Source of the DNA: Viola odorata
Taxonomy: Eukaryota > Streptophyta > Magnoliopsida > Malpighiales > Violaceae
Direction: 5' to 3'
Length of the DNA stretch: 64,000 bases
Assembly (NCBI GenBank): GCA_963691705.1
Contig: OY829539.1
Span: forward strand, 44,711,656 to 44,775,655
Positions 58,434 through 64,000 of this stretch are shown one piece after another. The notes under the pieces are model-generated. The model was not told the DNA's origin. It did no database searches and worked only from the letters and a program-made list of their open reading frames with translations. A program made the translations under genes and the position numbers. Within the stretch, counting starts at the first letter, position 1. Each line of letters starts with the position of its first letter.

Positions 58434-60886
58434 ATGGCGGCGCCCGTTGCCGATGTGGACAGACCTATGTCCGTTGTTGAGGCCAGGATCGCCGTTACCA
58501 AATCGGTGATAACCGATCGGGTCGAGTTGGATGCCGAGCTGATAAAGTGCGACGGGATTCAGACGGAAAAATACACGGCCAAGGTTCCCGGGCCGAAGGT
58601 TAGGTTGAATACTAACTTTATCGGGAACGACCGAGTTCTTTATACGAAAATTTTTAAGTACGGGTTCCGTGTTCCTGTTCACTCGCTGGTTCGTGAGATG
58701 CTGACTGAGTTTGATTTGAATCCGGCGCAGATCCCTCCGAACTCTTGGGCCGGTATTTATGCGTTTATCCGAGTGTGTGTCACCAACGGTATCTCGCAGC
58801 CGTCCCTCAGGCTTTTGAGGTACTTCTTTCAGTTGGCAATCCGAAAGGGTTGGGTTTCCATTTTCCCTCGGAAGACCGATCCTTCGGTTAAGTCTCTAAC
58901 CACGCATTTCCAGAAGTTTGACTCCTCGATCAAGAACTGGGCGAATAGCTTCTTTGTTCTTGAGATGCCTGATTACGTCTAGAGGTCCGGTTTCAATCGG
59001 CACCTTACTGATGCCCGATGGGTCAAGCCTCAGCTGGGTGAGCTAATGCTTGAAGAGGTGGCTGCTGTTGAGAAGCTTCTGGGCGCTGTGAAGCAACCGT
59101 TCAATTCGCGGAAGTATGCCATTTGGATGCCGATAGATCAGTGCGGTATCGGTAAGTTTTTCCCTATATGATTTCCTTATCTTGTTTGTCCTATGGCGTC
59201 GCTTATTGTGATGGGATGGCTATGATTGTCTATGCAGAAGGGGATGATGAGGAGGACGATAGGGAGTCCTCGGCGCCTAACAGCGGAAAGAGGCCTTCGC
59301 CGTCAGTAGATCGGGAAGAAAGCCCTGAGGTTCCTCTTCGGGGGCGAAAGAGGGCTACCGGGGAGGCGTCTTCGCATCAGACGGGGGAATCCCTAGCTAA
59401 CAAGAAGCCTAGGTATGTTCGAAGAGGGTTAGTTGCTACCGCTGTTGTTCCTCCGCCTTTGATTACTCCTCCCCCGCGGGATTTGGCCGAGGACGTTAGT
59501 CACGGTGCTTTTGACAGGTCAGAGGGGTTTACCGGTGAGAGAGTGCCAGTGGTAGAGGACGTTGGGCCGCCGTTGTCGGATTTTACTGTGATCTCTGCTA
59601 CCCCCCTTAGGTTCTGCCCTTCCGAGAGGTCGGGTACTCCTTTGTCTTCGAGTGCATCCGCTCCGAAGTCTTCTTCTGTTGTGGCCGATAGGATCGCCCG
59701 TTTGCTTGAGAAAAAACAAAAGGAGAAGGAAAAGAGTCCGATATCTGCCAATGTTGTGCAGGGTCTGGAGGCGTCTGTCGGAGGTGAACTTAATCCTATC
59801 GTCCTTGGTGTGGACGATGGCCAGGTCTCGGAGATTCTTGCAAGTACGGATGTGGGGCCGGATCTGCGGGGCAATCTTTTCGACGTTTCGTCCCCTGATC
59901 ATTTCGCGTGTAGCGGGTCTGGCGCCTGTTGGCCTTCTCCGAATGCTCCTTTATCGGGTGGGGGTGGCGATGTTCGCTCCCTTGGTGACTCTGCTTCGGC
60001 GCCTCAGCGCCTTCACTATACTCTTGCGCCACCGCTTGCCGAGGTCGCTCTATTGGACGAGTATTTGCAGGGTTCGCAGCCGTTGAATACTGAGGTTCAT
60101 CTTTCCGCTGGGGGGCTCGGTGGACCCGTCACTCATATTTTGGATGTGAGGGATATAGCGCAGCAAGGCCTACCAGCGCTGGGAGTGTCTGATCCTCGTG
60201 CCCGGGATCTTCCTCTATCGCTCTTTTTCGGGGAGATGGTCGGTCTGGAGTACAAGAGAGGCCAGTTTGCCCAAATGACCCTGGGGCGTCAGCATGCCGA
60301 AACCCAGGCCAGTGTGTTTTCTGCCTTCTGTCAGCTCCGGTATTTGCAGGAGAATACATCTGATAGGATGCGGTCTTTGATGGACGATCTAGGGCAAGAG
60401 AGGCGTGATCATGCAGATACTCGGGCCACCTGCGAACGGATTGGAGCGGACCTTGGGACTCTTCGTGCTGAGGTAGATGGTGCTAAGGCGAAAGCAGCCG
60501 AGCTTTCGGGTGTTTATGACTAGTTGGTTGTGGTGAAGGGAGAAAGGGACGCCGAAAGGGGGCGCTGTGAGGGCCTTGTCCGAGAGAATAAGAGGCTTCA
60601 ACGGGAGTTGGCTTTGGAGAGAGAGCGGGCTGGGGGGTTTCGGTCGGAGTTGGATGCTTTTCCTCAGAGGATGGTCGCCCTTCGGGACGAAGTTGTCGAC
60701 GCCATGCTGACGACCTTCTCCGATTTCTACGACGGCCCTGATTTTGAGCTGAACAAGGTGTCTGATCGAGCTGATGCTCTTATCGCAGCGATAGATGTTG
60801 GGCTGCCTGGTGCCGATGGTGGGTCTGATCAGCCTCCCCTGCCCGATGGTGGGCCGCCGGTTCCGCCCCCACCGCCAACTAGTTAG
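58434..60886 (+). pseudogene. Antisense gene 1 of the Tat element: gypsy-type putative transposase domain protein
   Basis: Exon 1 is 58434-59151 and exon 2 is 59238-60886, joined in frame across an 86-bp GT-AG intron (donor CGGTAAGT, acceptor TATGCAG), 789 codons with the stop. The N-terminal domain has the pattern of the plant putative gypsy-type transposon domain: YGFRVPVHSLVREMLTEFDL, then PPNSWAGIYAFIRVC and LLRYFFQLA. The middle is Ser/Pro/acid-rich and the last 200 residues form a coiled coil (ERIGADLGTLRAEVDGAKAK, ENKRLQRELALERERAGGF). Two in-frame TAG stops (about 58980-58982, at an expected Trp, and 60521-60523) interrupt it. The reading direction is opposite to pol. Function is unknown; despite the domain name it is not an established transposase. 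Confidence 0.8.
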
Positions 60887-61185
60887 TTTTTTCTTGTAGC
60901 CTTTGTAATTTCCTGTTTTGTCTGGACATCTTTGGATTTCATCGGTTGTAATAATGACTATCTTTCCTTTACTTTCCTTCCTGTTTTGATGTGGAATTTT
61001 ATGGTGTTTTTCCCAAGTTGTGCTGATAGTTCCGTTGGTTTGAGCCTTTCGTGCTTAGGCCTGCTATGCTCGAAGGGTTAGCTAGCATCGGGGGCGGTCC
61101 ATTGGTCATTCCCCCGATGGTTGATCTTCTGGCCGTTTGCGAATATTACCGTTGGGCCCGTTTTTCGAGGCGGTCCTTGAGTGTT
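60887..61185 (+). other. Spacer between antisense genes 1 and 2
   Basis: T-rich, gene-free. It probably holds the 3' UTR of gene 1 and upstream promoter sequence of gene 2. Confidence 0.5.
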
Positions 61186-61193
61186 TATAAATG
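61186..61193 (+). promoter_or_regulatory. TATA box of antisense gene 2
   Basis: TATAAATG in GTGTTTATAAATGGG, 89 bp before the ATG at 61275, followed by a pyrimidine-rich leader as in plant transcription starts. Confidence 0.6.
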
Positions 61194-61274
61194 GGTTTTT
61201 TCTCTCCCTTTCTTCTAGTTGCCTCCCTTTTTGCTCCTTGTTCCTTTCTACCTTTCTTCTTTTCTCTGGTGATC

Positions 61275-61667
61275 ATGGATGAACTGACCAAGAGCTATTT
61301 GCGGGCGAAGGCCACCGGTGTGAAGGGTCGCGTTGTGGGGGACCTCTCCGTTGTGAGGCGTATGTTGGTGCGGATCACTGAGGATATTGATGAGCTGGAT
61401 AGGGCGCTTCGTCCCTTGGTGGGTCTCCGGGATACCGTTGAGGAGACGGACTTTGACGCCCTCACGGTGGTTTCAGGGGCTGCGGTGTCGGTGTCTCACA
61501 TTCAAGTAGCCATGGCCGCTCTAAAGAATCATAAGGCTATGTGGCAGTGTTGTTTGGAGGGGATGAGGGGAGTGGCTTCCGAATTGACCCTAGCTGCCGC
61601 TGCCATCGAGGGGATACCCTCTTCGCCTCCTCATGATGATGGGGATGACGATGGTTTCTCTGGCTAA
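61275..61667 (+). CDS. Antisense gene 2 of the Tat element, small protein of unknown function
   Basis: 130 codons, starting MDELTKSYLRAKATGVKGRV. It is mainly helical, with heptad-like stretches (ITEDIDELDRALRPLVGL), and ends in an acidic tail, DDGDDDGFSG. There are no known motifs. The start is chosen as the first ATG after the TATA box, in a good context (GATCATGGAT). An AATAAA signal lies at 61709-61714. It shares the opening MDE-T and a 3' sequence block with gene 3, so the two are probably tandem duplicates. No stops or frameshifts occur in it. Confidence 0.65.
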   Translation: MDELTKSYLRAKATGVKGRVVGDLSVVRRMLVRITEDIDELDRALRPLVGLRDTVEETDFDALTVVSGAAVSVSHIQVAMAALKNHKAMWQCCLEGMRGVASELTLAAAAIEGIPSSPPHDDGDDDGFSG

Positions 61668-61708
61668 CTACCTTTGCTTTCCTGTCTGTAGATGTCGTAT
61701 GGCCTTAT

Positions 61709-61714
61709 AATAAA
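61709..61714 (+). terminator. Polyadenylation signal of antisense gene 2
   Basis: AATAAA 42 bp after the stop codon, preceded by TGTAGATGTCGTATGGCC, which recurs at antisense gene 3. Confidence 0.55.
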
Positions 61715-61965
61715 GGAGTGTTTCTTTCGCTTGAGCTTTCTATTGTGTTGAAAACCCGTTATGCTTGCATTGTTTCCCTCTAGCCGTTAGCCGTATCATT
61801 GTTCCGATGACTTTCTGGCTTTTCGCAGCCTTTCCATAAATGCTAATTACTCTCTGTGCTGGTTGCGTCTTTTCTAGGGAGTGTCGTGCGTTCCCCAGGT
61901 CTTTTTAATGACGGTCGCGTCTTTTAAGGTGCCTTAGTAACCGTGTCATTGATTGCCGGGCCTTC

Positions 61966-61973
61966 TATAAATA
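61966..61973 (+). promoter_or_regulatory. TATA box of antisense gene 3
   Basis: TATAAATA in CTTCTATAAATAGG, 75 bp before the ATG at 62041, with a pyrimidine-rich leader. Confidence 0.65.
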
Positions 61974-62040
61974 GGTTGTGTCTTGTTTGGTCAGGCTAGA
62001 CCTCTTTTCTTTCTTCTAGTCTTTCTCGTTCCTTGTCGTT

Positions 62041-62386
62041 ATGGACGAACAAACTCTATGGCAGTTTTTGTTTTTTCTCTCCAAGGTGAAGAAAAATTCC
62101 CTTCGGGAATCTCTTGCCGTCCATGAGATGATTGAGGCCACGGAGGAGGAGACCCGTGGTTTGGAGGGGATTGCGGATCCGTTGCTTGCCAAGAAGGGGC
62201 TGGCCCTGTCGGAGGATTTCAAAGTGGTGGACACCGTAGCATGTGGAGGTCTCCCTTAGCATGCTTCGGAGCAAAAAGGTTTTCCTCGAGAGCTTTCTGC
62301 GCGTTCTGTCGCCCATTCCTGGTGAGATTGGGGATGTTTCTCGCACCCTGCTGGATATTCCCCTTCTCCCTGGTAATGATGAATAG
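62041..62386 (+). pseudogene. Antisense gene 3 of the Tat element, frameshifted
   Basis: The frame starts MDEQTLWQFLFFLSKVKKNS and runs to a stop at 62257-62259. A different frame then continues from about 62245 (VSLSMLRSKKVFLESFLRVL) to a stop at 62384-62386 before the poly(A) signal, so a small indel near 62240 has broken an ORF of about 115 codons. It is helical and charged, with no known domain. It resembles antisense gene 2 in size, start and 3' flank. Confidence 0.55.
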
Positions 62387-62418
62387 TTTGTAGATGCCGT
62401 ATGGCCCCCTCTTTTATG

Positions 62419-62424
62419 AATAAA
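62419..62424 (+). terminator. Polyadenylation signal of antisense gene 3
   Basis: AATAAA 33 bp after the second stop, preceded by TGTAGATGCCGTATGGCC as in gene 2. Confidence 0.55.
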
Positions 62425-62580
62425 ATATGCTTTCTTGTTTGGACTTCTGAATTTCTTCATATATTGATGAGTATTGTTCGGCCGACATAAACCTTTGGTG
62501 TGCTGTCGGCTGATGGGACAGTTCCCTTCGTCCGTCTATTTGTGGGAACAGGGATGGGTTCGAGTACAGGTCTGTGTTAA

Positions 62581-63376
62581 CACGTATCGTGGTCGACGGA
62601 CCAACGAGATACGGCCAGCTGACAACGCAAGCTCTCTCCATACGCTCGTTTACCTCTAAACGGAGATGGGATGCCAAGTCGCCCGTTTGAACAAACGGTG
62701 AAGGCTAGTTGGAATCTTAACACGTATCGTGGTCGACGGACCAACGAGATACGGCCAGCTGACAACGCAAGCTCTCTCCATACGCCCGTTTACCTTTAAA
62801 CGGAGATGGGATGCCAAGTCGCCCGTTTGAACAAACGGTGAAGGCTAGTTGGAATCTTAACACGTATCGTGGTCGACGGACCAACGAGATACGGCCAGCT
62901 GACAACGCAAGCTCTCTCCATACGCCCGTTTACCTTTAAACGGAGATGGGATGCAAAGTCACCCGTTTGAACAAACGGTGAAGGCTAGTTGGAATCTTAA
63001 CACGTATCGTGGTCGACGGACCAACGAGATACGGCCAGCTGACAACGCAAGCTCTCTCCATACGCCCGTTTACCTTTAAACGGAGATGGGATGCCAAGTC
63101 GCCCGTTTGAACAAACGGTGAAGGTTAGTTGGAATCTTAACACGTATCGTGGTCGACGGACCAACGAGATACGACCAGCTGACAACGCAAGCTCTCTCCA
63201 TACGCCCGTTTACCTTTAAACAGAGATGGGATGCCAAGTCGCCCGTTTGAACAAACGGTGAAGGCTAGTTGGAATCTTAACATGTATCGTGGTCGACGGA
63301 CCAACGAGATACGGCCAGCTGACAACGCAAGCTCTCTCCATACGCCCGTTTACCTTTAAACGGAGATGGGATGCCA
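62581..63376. repeat. 140-bp tandem repeat array, about 5.7 copies
   Basis: The units start with CACGTATCGTGGTCGACGGA (CATG in the last) at 62581, 62721, 62861, 63001, 63141 and 63281, exactly 140 bp apart. Each carries only a few substitutions. Each contains the inverted pair CCGTTTGAACAAACGG. The array lies between the integrase stop and the antisense genes, i.e. in the 3' untranslated region of the element. Repeated 62-codon frames on the minus strand are by-products of the repeat. Confidence 0.97.
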
Positions 63377-63469
63377 TCGGGATATCCCTTTCATAGTGCG
63401 TTCTTGACAATTGTATTTTTTAACGTGGTTCGGCATTTGAAAAGCCTACGTCCACGATGCTATTTTTAT

Positions 63470-64000
63470 TTATGTAGAGTTGATAAGCAATACATCTACT
63501 CTTGGGTGATATAGCTTTAAGTGGGCTATATTCCAGGAGTTAGGTAGAGGCGTACCGTTAAGCTCTTCTAGCTGATAGGCACCTTTGCCGATTACTCGGA
63601 CGACCCGGAAAGACCCGTCCCAGTTGGGGCAGAGCTTTTTTATTATTGGGCCGGTGGCTTCCTTGCTGCGGAGTACCAGGTCGTTTGCTGTAAGCAGTCG
63701 TTCCTTGACCCTTCGATTATGATATTTGGCCATCTTCCTCTTGTAGAGTAGTGTTTTCAGCAAGGTTTGCTCATGTAGTTCTGGTAGTAGGTCAAGCCGT
63801 TCCCTTAGCCTGTCCTCGTTCTGCTCCGTATTGAAGTTGTCAATACGGAGGCTAAGGGCCCCGATTTCTACCGGATTCACAGCCTCGGTACCGTAGGTTA
63901 GGGCGAAGGGGGTTTCTCCCGTGCTGGCCTTGATTGTCATTCGGTAGGCCCACATGACGTACGGTAGCTCATCTGCACATTTCGTGCGTGCTCCTTCCAA
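63470..64000 (-). CDS. Tat/Retand-type integrase C-terminus (partial, continues beyond the window)
   Basis: The open frame contains ADELPYVMWAYRMTIKASTG and ETPFALTYGTEAVNPVEIGA, then KRKMAKYHNRRVKERLL and NWDGSFRVVRVIGKGAYQLE. These are the end of the catalytic core and the C-terminal DNA-binding part of Tat-lineage integrases. It ends at 63470 after WNIAHLKLYHP. No stops occur in the 176 visible codons. The catalytic Asp/Glu residues lie beyond the right edge. It needs the rest of gag-pol for function, which cannot be judged here. Confidence 0.93.
   Translation of the reverse strand: MEGARTKCADELPYVMWAYRMTIKASTGETPFALTYGTEAVNPVEIGALSLRIDNFNTEQNEDRLRERLDLLPELHEQTLLKTLLYKRKMAKYHNRRVKERLLTANDLVLRSKEATGPIIKKLCPNWDGSFRVVRVIGKGAYQLEELNGTPLPNSWNIAHLKLYHPRVDVLLINST

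Larger units (their letters stand above)
57460..64000 (-). mobile_element. Tat/Retand-type Ty3/Gypsy element, 3' portion
   Basis: The integrase C-terminus is at the right edge on the minus strand. A 140-bp tandem array, three plus-strand extra genes and an LTR follow leftward. Extra antisense genes between integrase and the 3' LTR, and tandem repeats in the 3' untranslated region, are known traits of the Tat lineage. The 5' LTR, gag and most of pol lie outside the window. Base composition is clearly more GC-rich than neighbouring spacers. Confidence 0.85.

Noticed and set aside
62577..63410. Regular repeats resembling a CRISPR array, and repeated 62-residue frames
   Set aside because: The 140-bp units are contiguous tandem repeats without unique spacers, in plant transposon DNA. 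The frames are a by-product of the repeat.

Overview
This window is nuclear DNA from a flowering plant, most likely a eudicot. It holds intron-containing genes of plant-only families (an AGCVIII kinase with a DFD motif, an Agenet/DUF724 protein, a plant universal stress protein, an oligopeptide transporter), AT-rich spacers, and plant transposon lineages (Athila, Tat/Retand, chromovirus-like Ty3/Gypsy, Ty1/Copia, hAT, Stowaway, Mutator-like MITEs). No prokaryotic or organellar genes were seen. The species cannot be named from the sequence.

Layout. 1-3.4 kb: a decayed Copia pol fragment, then a deleted Athila-like element marked by a tRNA-Asp-type primer-binding site. 3.4-4.7 kb: AT-rich spacer with foldback repeats. 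4.9-6.9 kb (+): universal stress protein gene. 7.2-11.6 kb (-): AGCVIII protein kinase gene. 12.2-13.9 kb: a dispersed repeat split by a hAT element; an uninterrupted copy lies at 55.3-56.0 kb. 16.0-27.4 kb (+): an oligopeptide transporter pseudogene carrying a second hAT element in an intron and a 7.9-kb Ty3/Gypsy element in an exon. 27.6-29.2 kb: MITE-like repeats. 29.8-34.6 kb (-): Agenet/DUF724 gene with a run of small, related, symmetric exons. 36.2-47.6 kb (-): a Tat/Ogre-like gag remnant followed by a large, internally deleted Athila element that itself contains a solo LTR. 47.6-52.1 kb: a LINE scrap, a tandem repeat, and a TIR-bounded segment holding exon fragments of four unrelated genes (HIT, CTU1/NCS6, TOPLESS-type, PPR). 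52.1-55.3 kb: a large inverted-repeat block with two foldback elements. 57.1-64.0 kb: the 3' part of a Tat/Retand-type element, with integrase on the minus strand and three extra genes on the plus strand, plus a 140-bp tandem array.

Three genes look intact by splice-consistent reading: USP (264 codons), kinase (611 residues) and DUF724 (899 residues). The rest is mostly transposon-derived. The most interesting features are (1) the antisense gene array of the Tat element, where each gene has its own TATA-like box and two have polyadenylation signals; (2) an LTR-driven chimeric open reading frame in which LTR sequence supplies promoter, start codon and N-terminus to the C-terminal half of a GRF zinc-finger protein; (3) the multi-gene capture segment at 48.9-52.1 kb; and (4) the exon array of the DUF724 gene.
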